A stretch of DNA of 64,000 nt from CAYOHR01 sp964512145 (GTDB lineage: Bacteria > Bacteroidota > Bacteroidia > Flavobacteriales_G > JALEGO01): NCBI GenBank assembly GCA_964512145.1, contig CAZEIM010000004.1:1-64000 (forward strand). Reading direction: 5' to 3'. The position numbers and the translations under genes were made by a program. The notes below the pieces were generated by a model. The model was given only the letters and a program-made list of their open reading frames with translations. It did no database searches and was not told where the DNA came from. Within the stretch, counting starts at the first letter, position 1. Each line of letters begins with the position of its first letter. Shown in pieces: positions 1-8,658 of this stretch.

Positions 1-2
1 GG

Positions 3-815
3 GGAATGTCAGGCTCTATTACCAACCTTGCACCGGGTACCTATTCTGTAACGGTTACACTTGCCAACGGTTGCACCGGTACCGCTACGGGGCAGGTAAT
101 TTCAGCTACTGCGCCCACTGCATCGGCATTACCCATTCATGGCACCTGCCAGGCAGCTCCGCAAGTTAATCTTACAGTTAGCGGAGGTACAGCACCATTT
201 TCGTACGCATGGAATAACGGAGCCAGTGTGGAGGATTTGCAGGGGATTCCGGCAGGTACGTACAGCGTTACCATTACCGATGCCAATGGCTGCTCTGTTT
301 CTGCCTCGGCTTCGGTTGCTGATAATTCTCCGGTTAGTGTAACGTTCAGCACACAAAACCCTGTGCAAGGCAACGATGGCAGCATTACCGCCAATCCGAG
401 TGGAGGTGCCGCTCCGTACACTTATCAGTGGAGCAATGGAAACACAACCCAAACTATCAATAACCTTAATGCAGGCACTTACACCGTTACCGTTACCGAT
501 AATGCAGGCTGTATTAAAGTAGCAAGTGTAACTATACTAAACACCAGCATTGCTACCGTACAGGAAATAATTTTTATGAACGTATTCCCGAATCCGGTTT
601 ATGATGTATTGAATATTGGTATAGAATTAAATCGCGGGCAAGATGTTGAAATAGCTATTTTGAATGCTGTTGGTCAACAGGTTTACGAAAACCACTTCCC
701 TAACTACCGCACCGGTATTGAGCGCATTGATGTGAGTGCGCTTGCCACGGGGGTATATGTGGTTAAAGTACAGGTGGCGAGCGGTACTTATTCGGTGCGG
801 GTAATGAAATGGTAG
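3..815 (+). CDS. SprB-repeat cell-surface protein, C-terminal part, T9SS cargo
   Basis: This is the C-terminal end of a larger secreted protein; the frame is open to the window start, so the ATG at 6 is internal. It contains at least two full SprB-type repeats, each with a GG-x-APYxYxW core and ending in GTYxVTVTDxxGC, then a linker. The last 80 or so residues are a type A T9SS sorting domain (VFPNPVYDVLNI ... ATGVYVVKVQ ... VRVMKW). By family knowledge such proteins cross the outer membrane by the type IX system and are attached to or released from the surface; SprB itself is a gliding adhesin. Base composition is about half GC, clearly above the rest of the window. It converges with the ffh fragment 33 bases downstream. 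Confidence 0.85.
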   Translation, partial: GMSGSITNLAPGTYSVTVTLANGCTGTATGQVISATAPTASALPIHGTCQAAPQVNLTVSGGTAPFSYAWNNGASVEDLQGIPAGTYSVTITDANGCSVSASASVADNSPVSVTFSTQNPVQGNDGSITANPSGGAAPYTYQWSNGNTTQTINNLNAGTYTVTVTDNAGCIKVASVTILNTSIATVQEIIFMNVFPNPVYDVLNIGIELNRGQDVEIAILNAVGQQVYENHFPNYRTGIERIDVSALATGVYVVKVQVASGTYSVRVMKW

Positions 816-847
816 CGAGGCGGTAGTGGACGGGCAGAGGGTTTGTA

Positions 848-926
848 CTATCTGCCCGGCAATCCTTTAATCATTCTTCCGGCAGTGCTCATTTTTTGCA
901 TACTCTTCATCATCTTCTTCATTTCT
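848..926 (-). CDS. ffh: 3' end of ffh (signal recognition particle protein), on the left contig
   Basis: Reading the minus strand from the gap edge gives 25 codons and a TAG stop: EMKKMMKSMQKM followed by STAGRMIKGLPGR. This is the Met-rich C-terminal helix of the Ffh M domain, which binds signal peptides and SRP RNA. The ffh segment right of the gap ends in the residues that normally precede it (EVNQFLKQ), so only about two codons should be missing. Either it is the true end of the same gene or the scaffolder joined two related genomes at a conserved gene; the GC change favours caution. Confidence 0.8.
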
Positions 927-936
927 NNNNNNNNNN
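927..936. other. Assembly gap (10 N) inside ffh
   Basis: Ten N bases join two contigs with different base composition. Both sides encode parts of ffh on the minus strand, and by protein length only about six bases should be missing between the last good codon on the right side (969) and the fragment on the left. The 32 bases 937-968 therefore look extraneous. Confidence 0.95.
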
Positions 937-992
937 GTTAACTACGTCAAATCACTAATATTTATCGCTTGCTTCAAAAACTGATTTACTTC

Positions 993-2213
993 CTAAATGG
1001 TATTGCCGCTGCCTTTGGCAATACGGAGTTTTCTTCTACCGTCTAACAAACCGGGGTTTTCGCGCTCGGCAGGAGTCATAGAAAGAATAATAGCTTCTAC
1101 TTTTTTAAAAGAGTCTTCGTTAATATCAATGTCCTTCATGGCCTTGCTCATTCCAGGGATCATGGCGAGGAGATCTTTCATATTCCCCATCTTTTTTATT
1201 TGCTGTATTTGCGATAAAAAGTCATTAAAATCAAAGGTGTTTTTGGCAATTTTCTTTTGGATTTTACGGGCTTGTTCCTCATCAAATTGTTCTTGAGCCC
1301 TTTCAACTAAAGAAACAATATCACCCATCCCTAGTATTCTGTCGGCCATTCTTTCCGGATAAAAACGGTCAATAGCTTCCATTTTTTCTCCGGTACCTAC
1401 AAACTTTATGGGTTTATTTACAATGGCCTTAATAGAAAGAGCCGCCCCACCTCTGGTATCTCCATCCAATTTGGTTAACACTACACCATCAAAATTTAAT
1501 CTGTCGTTAAATTCTTTTGCTGTATTAACGGCATCTTGCCCCGTCATAGAGTCAACTACAAATAAGGTTTCAGAAGGGTTAATGGCTTTTTTTATTTCCG
1601 AAATTTCCTTCATCATTTCTTCATCTACCGCTAAACGACCGGCAGTATCTATAATTACCAAATTATGGTTGTTTTCTTTTGCAAATGCAATTCCTTTTTT
1701 GGCTATATCTATGGGGTTTTTATTTTCTTTATCTGAATAAACCGATATGTTAAGCTGATTTCCCAAAACATGTAACTGATCAATGGCTGCAGGTCTGTAA
1801 ACATCACAGGCTACCAATAAAGGATTTTTTTGTTTTTTCGATCTTAAATAGTTCGCTAACTTTCCAGAAAAAGTTGTTTTACCGGATCCTTGAAGACCCG
1901 ACATTAAAATTATGGCCGGATTTCCGGAGAGATTTACATCGCTAGATTCACTTCCCATAAGGGCTGCTAATTCATCGTGTGTAATTTTAACCAAAAGCTG
2001 ACTGGGTGAAATAGATTTTAATACATTTTGTCCTAATGCTTTTGCTTTTACATCATCGGTAAATTGTTTGGCTATTTTATAGCTAACATCCGCGTCTAGT
2101 AAGGCTTTTCTTACTTCTTTAAGGGTCTCTGCAACATTAATTTCAGTAATTTGTCCTGCTCCTTTTAATACCTTAAAGGCTCTTTCTAATTTATCGGATA
2201 AACTTTCAAACAT
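993..2213 (-). CDS. ffh: Signal recognition particle protein Ffh (SRP54), N-terminal 406 residues
   Basis: Ffh binds SRP RNA and signal sequences and, with FtsY, targets nascent membrane proteins to the Sec translocon. Visible parts are the N-terminal helical bundle (about 1-90), the G domain with GLQGSGKTT at 106-114, DVYRPAAIDQL, DTAGR and TKLDGDTRGG, and the start of the M domain. The frame stops at a TAG (993-995) just where relatives carry the Gln of an IQEVN motif; after it the frame reads EVNQFLKQ and then an unrelated tail. At 406 residues it is short for the family (about 440-450). The missing Met-rich end lies across the gap at 848-926. TAG ends other genes here (for example rpoN), so this is not recoding; a sequencing error, contig-end artefact or real truncation remain possible. 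Confidence 0.9.
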   Translation of the reverse strand: MFESLSDKLERAFKVLKGAGQITEINVAETLKEVRKALLDADVSYKIAKQFTDDVKAKALGQNVLKSISPSQLLVKITHDELAALMGSESSDVNLSGNPAIILMSGLQGSGKTTFSGKLANYLRSKKQKNPLLVACDVYRPAAIDQLHVLGNQLNISVYSDKENKNPIDIAKKGIAFAKENNHNLVIIDTAGRLAVDEEMMKEISEIKKAINPSETLFVVDSMTGQDAVNTAKEFNDRLNFDGVVLTKLDGDTRGGAALSIKAIVNKPIKFVGTGEKMEAIDRFYPERMADRILGMGDIVSLVERAQEQFDEEQARKIQKKIAKNTFDFNDFLSQIQQIKKMGNMKDLLAMIPGMSKAMKDIDINEDSFKKVEAIILSMTPAERENPGLLDGRRKLRIAKGSGNTI

Positions 2214-2237
2214 GAGATGTAGAATTTATAATAATTG

Positions 2238-2245
2238 CAAAAATA
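2238..2245 (-). promoter_or_regulatory. Bacteroidota -7 box for ffh
   Basis: The minus strand reads TATTTTTG, an exact TAnnTTTG, 25 bases before the ffh ATG. No TTG lies at the expected -33 spacing, so this is a partial promoter match. Confidence 0.45.
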
Positions 2246-2272
2246 CGATTTAATAAGGATATTTTATATACT

Positions 2273-3121
2273 TTACAGTCTAACTCCGGTTATTTTCTCA
2301 CTCCATTCCCATAACCTTTCTTGCCATATTTTATCGTAACTTAATTTAGAGCTGAGTATTTGTTTTCCATTATCGTAATATTTTCCGGTTGTAATATCCT
2401 CATTTTTATGTGTCGCAAGAAGAATATAATTTTTAATTCCTTGCTCCACGCTAATGCCTGTTAATTGAACAAAAAAGTTCCATGCCAACCGGTGAAGCCA
2501 AAAGCTTGATTTATCTCCAATTTTGGTTTTTACCCTTCCCGGATGTAAACAATTGACCGGAATATTTTTTTGTTTTAGCTTTTCGGCTAAATAGTAGGTA
2601 AATAATACATTTGCCAGTTTCGATTGCATATAAGCTTTCATGATATGATATTTCTTATTTGATGTAAAGCTTTCAATATCTAAAACGCCTTTATAATGTG
2701 AGTTTGATGCTACATTAATTATTTTTGGGGTATTCGATTTTTCAAGAAGTGGCAATAATTTTAATGTTAATACATAATAACTTAAATGGTTGGTAGCCAT
2801 CGTTTTTTCTACTCCGTCTTCGGTAAGTTCAAAATTCGAATACACAGCACCTGCATTATTTATCAACACATCAATTCGAGGGTGATTTAATATAATGGTT
2901 TCAGCCACTTCTTTTACATTTTTTAGGATAGATAAGTCGGCAACATACGTAGAAACGATAGTTTGAGGATTAAACGTTAGTATTTCCTTTTTGGCGTTTT
3001 CACATTTTTTAGAGTCTCTTCCAATTAAAATAATATTATATTGAAGAGAGGCTAACTTTTTAGCTGCTTCAAGGCCTAAACCTGAAGTTGCACCTGTAAT
3101 TAAACAAACCGGTTTATTCAT
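2273..3121 (-). CDS. Short-chain dehydrogenase/reductase, retinol-dehydrogenase-like
   Basis: A 282-residue NAD(P)-dependent oxidoreductase of the classical SDR family. It has the Rossmann motif TGATSGLG at 9-16, NNAG at 88-91, a serine in the INVASNSH segment near 139, and the catalytic YxxxK at 164-168 (Y164, K168). The overall pattern (LHPGRVKTKIGD after the active site) resembles the retinol dehydrogenase/WW-domain-oxidoreductase-like subgroup, which act on lipophilic alcohols or ketones; the substrate here is unknown. I start at the ATG at 3121 because the glycine motif then falls at its usual place, whereas an earlier start adds 28 residues without family support. It stands alone between ffh and the divergent yceD-rpmF operon. 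Confidence 0.85.
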   Translation of the reverse strand: MNKPVCLITGATSGLGLEAAKKLASLQYNIILIGRDSKKCENAKKEILTFNPQTIVSTYVADLSILKNVKEVAETIILNHPRIDVLINNAGAVYSNFELTEDGVEKTMATNHLSYYVLTLKLLPLLEKSNTPKIINVASNSHYKGVLDIESFTSNKKYHIMKAYMQSKLANVLFTYYLAEKLKQKNIPVNCLHPGRVKTKIGDKSSFWLHRLAWNFFVQLTGISVEQGIKNYILLATHKNEDITTGKYYDNGKQILSSKLSYDKIWQERLWEWSEKITGVRL

Positions 3122-3212
3122 GTACACATAATAATAGTTAACATCAAATGTACTATAAATTACATGTTTCGACCTAATAGATACGAATAAGCAACATTTA
3201 AACAAAAGAATG

Positions 3213-3243
3213 TTGGAAAATTTTTTGTCTTTTTGTACATTTG
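3213..3243 (+). promoter_or_regulatory. Promoter of the yceD-rpmF-PAP2 operon
   Basis: TTG at 3213-3215 and an exact TACATTTG at 3236-3243 are separated by 20 bases, matching the Bacteroidota -33/-7 layout. The predicted transcript start lies about 10 bases before the first gene. Confidence 0.7.
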
Positions 3244-3260
3244 CAGGCTAATATATTTTT

Positions 3261-3770
3261 TTGGTGCGCATAAACAATCCTTATATTATTTCTTTTTCAG
3301 GGTTACCTGTTGGTGAACATACGTTTGAGATAGTGCCTGATAAAGATTTTTTAACTAGAAATAATATTGAAGATATTTATGATTTACAAGCTTCTGTTAC
3401 TGTGATTTTAGAGAAGTTAAATAATTTATATAAATTAAATATTTGCATCGAAGGCTCTTATCATGTAGAGTGTGATCGTTGTAATGAAATGTTTTCCTTT
3501 CCTTTACAAGTTCAAGAACAGTTATTTTTGAAATTAGGTCAAAGTACCGGTCAAGAGTCAGAAAGTATTATTGTATTGCATGAAAATGCTCACGATATCA
3601 ATTTAGAGCCTTACATATATGAATTTATAACCCTTTCTATTCCAAAAAGAAAGGTGCATCCTGAGGGATTGTGTAATCCTGAAGTAATTAAAAAACTCGA
3701 ACAACTGAGTGTTACCGAAGAATCTGTTAAAGACCCCAGATGGGAGATTTTAAAAAATGTTAAACTTTAA
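3261..3770 (+). CDS. yceD: DUF177/YceD family protein
   Basis: A 169-residue YceD-family protein, a family linked to 23S rRNA accumulation and almost always placed just before rpmF, as here (11-base gap). A CxxC pair (C71, C74 in ECDRCNEMF) is visible, as is the typical C-terminal DPRWEILKNVK. There is no signal peptide or membrane segment. The start must be TTG at 3261 or GTG at 3264; there is no ATG near the N-terminus, and the promoter at 3213-3243 leaves only a short leader. The family function is inferred from neighbourhood and homologues; there is no catalytic motif to point to. Confidence 0.85.
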   Translation: MVRINNPYIISFSGLPVGEHTFEIVPDKDFLTRNNIEDIYDLQASVTVILEKLNNLYKLNICIEGSYHVECDRCNEMFSFPLQVQEQLFLKLGQSTGQESESIIVLHENAHDINLEPYIYEFITLSIPKRKVHPEGLCNPEVIKKLEQLSVTEESVKDPRWEILKNVKL

Positions 3771-3781
3771 ACTTTATTGAT

Positions 3782-3967
3782 ATGCCACACCCCAAGCGAA
3801 AAATTTCAAAAACTAGAAGAGATAAAAGAAGAACACATTACAAAGCTGAATTACCTACATTAGGTACTTGTTCTACTACTGGAGCAACTCATTTATTACA
3901 CAGAGCTCACTGGTTTGAAGGCAAGTTATATTACAGAGGCCAAGTAGTTGTTGAAAAAGAAGCATAA
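3782..3967 (+). CDS. rpmF: 50S ribosomal protein L32
   Basis: A 61-residue basic protein that begins MPHPKRKISKTRRDKRR, the standard L32 N-terminus. It keeps single Cys residues rather than the zinc-binding CxxC set, as is common in this phylum. It is the second gene of the yceD-rpmF-PAP2 operon. Confidence 0.95.
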   Translation: MPHPKRKISKTRRDKRRTHYKAELPTLGTCSTTGATHLLHRAHWFEGKLYYRGQVVVEKEA

Positions 3968-3970
3968 TAC

Positions 3971-4555
3971 ATGCTAAATACACTGGAGCAGTGGGATTGG
4001 TTAATCTTAAAAACATTAAACAATGCCCATGTCTCTTGGCTTGATCCAGTTATGTTATATGCCACCGATAAACTTTGGTGGATTCCTTTATATGGTATAA
4101 TCATATATCATTTATTTAAAAAAAAAGGTTGGCAATACTCCCTTATTTCATTATTAGGAGTAGCAATTTTAATTACTCTTTGTGATCGTATCTCTGTTGA
4201 ATTATTTAAAGAAGTATTTAAAAGATACAGACCTTGTCATAACGAAATTTTATCCTCTCAATTAATTATTTTACCTAATACTTGTGCCGGTAAATACGGT
4301 TTTGTATCTTCTCATGCGACCAATTATTTTGGTTTAGCGTATTTTATTTCGGCTATTTTACACACTCGAAAAAAATATACCATTTTGTTATATATATGGG
4401 CATTTTTTATTGCATATACAAGAGTATACTTGGGAGTACACTATGTTTCGGATATATTAGCCGGAGCCTTGTTAGGGGTTTTTATTGCTTATGTGTTGTA
4501 TGGTATGTTAGAAAAATATGTATATCCAAGATTTTCTATTCCTACTAAGACATAA
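3971..4555 (+). CDS. PAP2-family membrane phosphatase
   Basis: A 194-residue integral membrane phosphatase of the PAP2/undecaprenyl-diphosphate phosphatase type. The three signature motifs are present: K80-x6-R87-P88, SSHA at 113-116 (catalytic His115) and R151-x5-H157-x3-D161. Hydrophobic segments near 36-50, 57-72, 118-131, 137-150 and 162-178 fit a five- or six-helix protein with the active site on the periplasmic face. By family, the substrate is a lipid phosphate such as undecaprenyl diphosphate or phosphatidic acid; sequence alone does not choose. It begins 3 bases after the rpmF stop and its end overlaps the convergent glycosyltransferase by 11 bases. Confidence 0.88.
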   Translation: MLNTLEQWDWLILKTLNNAHVSWLDPVMLYATDKLWWIPLYGIIIYHLFKKKGWQYSLISLLGVAILITLCDRISVELFKEVFKRYRPCHNEILSSQLIILPNTCAGKYGFVSSHATNYFGLAYFISAILHTRKKYTILLYIWAFFIAYTRVYLGVHYVSDILAGALLGVFIAYVLYGMLEKYVYPRFSIPTKT

Positions 4556-5669
4556 TTTCTGAATATATTTTTATAGCTTTTTCACTGAGCAATTTAGGAT
4601 TAAATTTATTGATAGCTTCATCGAACGCATTTTCCACGTTGTATTGTACGGTTTGTTGGTTACATAAAACCCATTTTAAAAACTCAGCTAACTCTTCAGG
4701 CTTTTCTGATTCTAAATAATAGGAGTATTTTCCTCCTGCTTCAGGTAAAGATGTTTTGTTTAATGCAATAACCGGAGTTTTACAAAGAATTGCCTCTAAA
4801 ACAGGTAATCCAAAGCCCTCGTAGCTTGATGGATAAATTAAAGCACTTGCCTTTTTATAAATATATGTTAACTGGTTAACACTACAAATGTTCGGTAACC
4901 AAATAACCCAAGGCTGTAAACTATATTCCAGTATATACTTTTTTATTTTTTGAGCATACCTTGTTTTATCATTACCTACCACTACCAAGGGTATCCGATC
5001 ATTTTTATGTAAAGTATTATATGCTTTGAGTATTAGAAGTAAATTTTTTCGTTCAATAATCGATCCTACATATAAAAAATATTGCTGCGGTAATTCAACA
5101 GTTTCGGAAGGAATAATATTAGAAGGCTGTTCATAAAAAATTGGATCACAGGCTTGATATATAATTTCAATTTTATGTTCAGGAACTTGGTAATATTTAA
5201 TTAAATCTTTTTTTGTGTTTTCGCTAATAGCTATTATTTTATCCGCATTTTTACATGCATACGAAGTTTTATAATCATATATTTTTCTGTCCCATATAAA
5301 ATAGGTTTGAGGTAAAAATTTAAAAATAACATCGTGTATAGTAACAACGGTTCGAATGTTCTTTTTAGTAATATTTAAAGGCAATTCATTGCTTAAACCA
5401 TGAAATAAATTAATTCCATGTTTTTTTAAATCCTTGGTCATGTAATAGCTTCTCCACCATAAACTTTTGTTTTCTGCAGGTACAATGGTTTTAAAACAGG
5501 GGTTGGATAAAAAAAAATCTGTTTGAGTATTTCTGGTTACCGAAGGCGTATATAAATGATAAAAGTTCTCAGGAAAATAATTTGCTAAATTTCGAACATA
5601 TGTTCGTCCGTAATTTCCTAAACCTGTAAAGTTTTGAAATATTCTTTTAGCATCGAAGGCAATGATCAT
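4545..5669 (-). CDS. Glycosyltransferase family 4 (GT-B)
   Basis: A 374-residue GT-B glycosyltransferase. The C-terminal half has the YVGSIIERKN nucleotide-binding entry (200-209) and the EX7E motif E284-GFGLPVL-E292 that contacts the nucleotide sugar. The N-terminal half opens with a glycine-rich segment (TGLGNYGRTY at 15-24) typical of mannosyl/rhamnosyl transferases that build surface polysaccharide. Donor and acceptor cannot be read from the sequence. The ATG overlaps the TGA of lnt (ATGA), so the two are translationally coupled. Confidence 0.88.
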   Translation of the reverse strand: MIIAFDAKRIFQNFTGLGNYGRTYVRNLANYFPENFYHLYTPSVTRNTQTDFFLSNPCFKTIVPAENKSLWWRSYYMTKDLKKHGINLFHGLSNELPLNITKKNIRTVVTIHDVIFKFLPQTYFIWDRKIYDYKTSYACKNADKIIAISENTKKDLIKYYQVPEHKIEIIYQACDPIFYEQPSNIIPSETVELPQQYFLYVGSIIERKNLLLILKAYNTLHKNDRIPLVVVGNDKTRYAQKIKKYILEYSLQPWVIWLPNICSVNQLTYIYKKASALIYPSSYEGFGLPVLEAILCKTPVIALNKTSLPEAGGKYSYYLESEKPEELAEFLKWVLCNQQTVQYNVENAFDEAINKFNPKLLSEKAIKIYSEIMS

Positions 5670-7234
5670 TTTTTATGATATATAAAAACAGGAATAAATA
5701 ATAATAAACTTACGTAAACAATATAATCTCCATAAGTAACATACCATGTTTTTTTATTTATAATTTTTACCGATTGTTTTATTACTGCTTCTTGCCACCA
5801 ATTTGTGGCTTGAGAAATTTCACCATATTCATTAATAAAACACGAGATACCCGTATTTGCCGATCGCACAATATTTTTTCGGGTTTCAATAGCTCTTAAG
5901 CGAGCGTAACTTAGGTGTTGTTTGTATCCCGGAGTGTTTTCCCACCATCCATCATTGGTTATTATAGCCAATACGTTTGCTCCATTTTTAACATATTCAC
6001 CTACATATTCACCGTAAACAGATTCGTAACATATTATTGGAGCAACTTTTATTGTGCCGTCTTTTGAAATAAATACACTTCTTTCTTTTTGACTGCCCAG
6101 TGTACCGGTTGTACCTCCTAAATCGAGTGCATATTTTTCTAAAAACGAAAATAAAAAGCTGTAGGGCATTATTTCGGCCCCCGGTACTAATTTTGATTTA
6201 TGATACAATTGTATGTTATATTGAGCATTAAATTGTGCCGCTGTATTAAAAAAATCAATCCAAAATTTTGTTCCATTGTTTTCATATGCACGAGCCGAAT
6301 GAGTTTTTTGGTTCATATTTTCATACACTAAATATGAGTTTATACCACATAATACATTTATATTAGGGTGTTCACCTAAAAAGGAGTCAACAAATTGAAT
6401 TTCTTCATAGGATTTTAGCTCAACTTCATGCATGTTTTTTGGAATAGCCGTTTCAGGAGCAACAATATATGATGTGTTTTCATTTATATATGGAGTAGCA
6501 GAGTGAATAATTTTTTGGATTTGTTGTAAGGATGATAAACCGGAAAACTTCTCGTTATAGGGGTCGATATTAGGTTGTACAATAATTACTTCTGCATTTT
6601 TTGTCGAAGTAAACTTTTGATTAAATAATGCTAAGGAAATAAATATTGGGATAACAAGTATCACCAAAGCATACAGTATATATTTATTTAATTTTTTAAT
6701 ATTTTGTAGTCCTAAAAAGAGGAGTATATTTATGGTAAGCACCCATGTACTTCCGCCTAAATGCCCAGTATATTCGTACCATTGTATCCAAGAAACCGAA
6801 TTTGAAAAAACATTTCCTAATGTTAACCAGGGCCAACTAAACTCCCAGTATAAATGTAATTTTTCCCATATCAACCAAATGGGGATAAGTAAAAACCACG
6901 ATATTTTTGAAGAAAATACACGTATTACTCTATAAAAGATAAAATATACCATGGCCATAAACAACGAGTTTAAAATAATAGCCATAGCAGCTCCACCTGC
7001 GGAAGCAAAATATATCCACCAAGTAGTTAAAACATTCCAAGTAAAAAATGAAAGGAAGAAGTATAAAAAAACAATATATACCGATTTTTTAGTGTGTTGT
7101 TGAGTTAAAAAAAATAATGGAATAAATGCTATAAATATCAAGTAGTGTTGGTTTCCTATTTCTGGCCATGAAATAGATAATAAAATACCAGTAAGTATTG
7201 ATAAAAATATTGGATTACGAGCAACTTGGTACAT
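5666..7234 (-). CDS. lnt: Apolipoprotein N-acyltransferase Lnt
   Basis: A 522-residue protein: about eight hydrophobic segments in the first 205 residues, then a periplasmic nitrilase-like domain. The catalytic triad is recognisable as E261 (VAPETAIP), K346 (YHKSKLVPG) and C402 (PIICYESVYGEY). Lnt transfers a third acyl chain to the N-terminal Cys of lipoproteins at the inner membrane, the last step of lipoprotein maturation. A final hydrophobic stretch follows near 505-518. Several lipoproteins in this window (lipobox proteins at 14.6, 19.5 and 44 kb) would be clients. It is the first gene of a two-gene operon with the downstream glycosyltransferase. Confidence 0.92.
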   Translation of the reverse strand: MYQVARNPIFLSILTGILLSISWPEIGNQHYLIFIAFIPLFFLTQQHTKKSVYIVFLYFFLSFFTWNVLTTWWIYFASAGGAAMAIILNSLFMAMVYFIFYRVIRVFSSKISWFLLIPIWLIWEKLHLYWEFSWPWLTLGNVFSNSVSWIQWYEYTGHLGGSTWVLTINILLFLGLQNIKKLNKYILYALVILVIPIFISLALFNQKFTSTKNAEVIIVQPNIDPYNEKFSGLSSLQQIQKIIHSATPYINENTSYIVAPETAIPKNMHEVELKSYEEIQFVDSFLGEHPNINVLCGINSYLVYENMNQKTHSARAYENNGTKFWIDFFNTAAQFNAQYNIQLYHKSKLVPGAEIMPYSFLFSFLEKYALDLGGTTGTLGSQKERSVFISKDGTIKVAPIICYESVYGEYVGEYVKNGANVLAIITNDGWWENTPGYKQHLSYARLRAIETRKNIVRSANTGISCFINEYGEISQATNWWQEAVIKQSVKIINKKTWYVTYGDYIVYVSLLLFIPVFIYHKK

Positions 7235-7242
7235 ATATTCAA

Positions 7243-7250
7243 CAAATATA
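7243..7250 (-). promoter_or_regulatory. Bacteroidota -7 box for lnt
   Basis: The minus strand reads TATATTTG, an exact match, ending 8 bases before the lnt ATG, which would make the leader very short or absent. No TTG is seen at -33. Confidence 0.4.
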
Positions 7251-7378
7251 CTACTTATAAACTACCCATATGTGTTTTGGATGTATATCAAAATTTTCAA
7301 ATATTTATTTTTTTCATGGATTTATATTACAATAAACTTCACCATAAATCTTTTCCAATAAATATCATAAATCAATCA

Positions 7379-8658
7379 TTAGTACCACCTAGATTTTTTA
7401 ATAAATCCGGTCAATTTTACCGGCACTTTTTGTTTTTTTAAAAACTGAACAATATGTTCAATTTCTGCTTTATTTAACATGGTATAGTAATTTTTAGAAT
7501 AATATTTGCCTGATTCTATGTATCTTATGTTTACATAATCCATAGCATTATCTTCTGGAGTAGATGAAAAATGAACTAATACCAGCTGATCAAAATAAAA
7601 ATGCTGATGTTTGTTTTGATGAAATGAAAAGGTATAATCTATACAAAAATACTCATTATATACCGAAAAACTTTTTGCTTGTAACCANNNNNNNNNNNNN
7701 NNNCAAAAACAAAAAGAGAAACTGATAATATAAGAAACCAAAAATAATGCGATTCTTTAATTAACTGAAACATAAAAAAGGTAGAGCCTAATAAAATATA
7801 AACCGACTTTGAGGAAAATAACACATTAAACGAATGATTAGATACCTTAAAAACAGGCGCCTCTGTTTTTCCTACCAGAGCTATATTTTTATTTGTTTTT
7901 TGTTCACGTACATTATTGGTTTGTAATTGAAGTGGATCTAAGTTTAAAAGTATTGTTAAATGTTCGTAAATACTAGGTAATTCAGCTTTAAATTCAGCGG
8001 GATTTTCAAAAAAATATTCAACACACACGGCAAAAAACTCTTCTCTATTCACTCCAGCATAAGGTCGTAAATAGGAAGGAATTTTGTTTCGTATTTTTAT
8101 ATATTCATCAGTTGATAATGATTGCCATTTTACAAAGTAATCGTTAAAAAACTTCCCCTGGGCGTTTTTAAATTTATCAAAACGTAAGGCATGCGCCATT
8201 TCGTGTAGTCCTAAATTGTAATTATCCTGGTAGTTTGAATACCCTTCCATTAAATTGTTCCATGAAAACACTATTGCTCCGCCTAAATGAACCTCGCCTT
8301 CGTGATATCGTTTGTTTAATACCGAATAATATTCTCTAGGATAAATAAATATTTTGCGAAAAGTATAAAATAAATATCTTTTTAAGCTAAAGGTTAATTG
8401 AACAGCACTGGCCGAAATCAAAATTTTCATCTCATTGCTAACCTTCATTTCCTTATGCCTGGAAATAAATTTTTTCGCCTTAATAAACTTAAATAATCTA
8501 CTTAAAAAAATATTTTGTTGAGTTTTACTAATTTGTTGGTAAAATGGAACTTTGTTTAGTAGTAAGGTATGTGTTTCGTATACATTAAAACCATCTACCA
8601 AATTAGATTTCTTTTCAATTCTTGCGTCCCGTATGTTTTGTTTAATTAAATAATACAA
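7379..8658 (-). CDS. M90 (MtfA-like) zinc peptidase with C-terminal membrane and PH-like region, broken by a gap
   Basis: The first 245 residues match the MtfA/M90 peptidase family: HEMAH at 152-156 in GLHEMAHALRF, and the later REEFFAVCVEYFFE segment (206-219) that supplies the third zinc ligand. After a linker come two hydrophobic helices (about 275-315), then the 16-N gap, then about 100 residues in another frame ending at 7379 whose alternation of short strands plus a final amphipathic helix looks like a bacterial PH-like domain. Both frames are open into the Ns, so I read one gene with a wrong gap length. Characterised MtfA proteins are soluble and regulate the PTS through Mlc; the membrane tail is unlike them. 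The only marked start is TTG at 8658, but the frame stays open and hydrophobic upstream to 8736 without an ATG. Confidence 0.7.
7688..7703. other. Assembly gap (16 N) inside the M90 peptidase gene
   Basis: Open frames on the two sides differ by one base, so the true gap is not 16 bases (for example 14 or 17). Confidence 0.9.

Noticed and set aside
129..452. Minus-strand open frames inside the SprB-repeat region
   Set aside because: They are antisense shadows of a repeat-rich coding sequence with no start context or family resemblance.
993..995. TAG as a sense codon (Gln), suggesting an altered genetic code
   Set aside because: TAG ends rpoN (24753-24755), the gene ending at 37363 and others at the right protein lengths, so it is a normal stop here.
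7226..7441. Plus-strand 71-codon frame between lnt and the M90 gene
   Set aside because: It overlaps the 5' end of lnt and the end of the M90 gene, has no recognisable sequence and no promoter.
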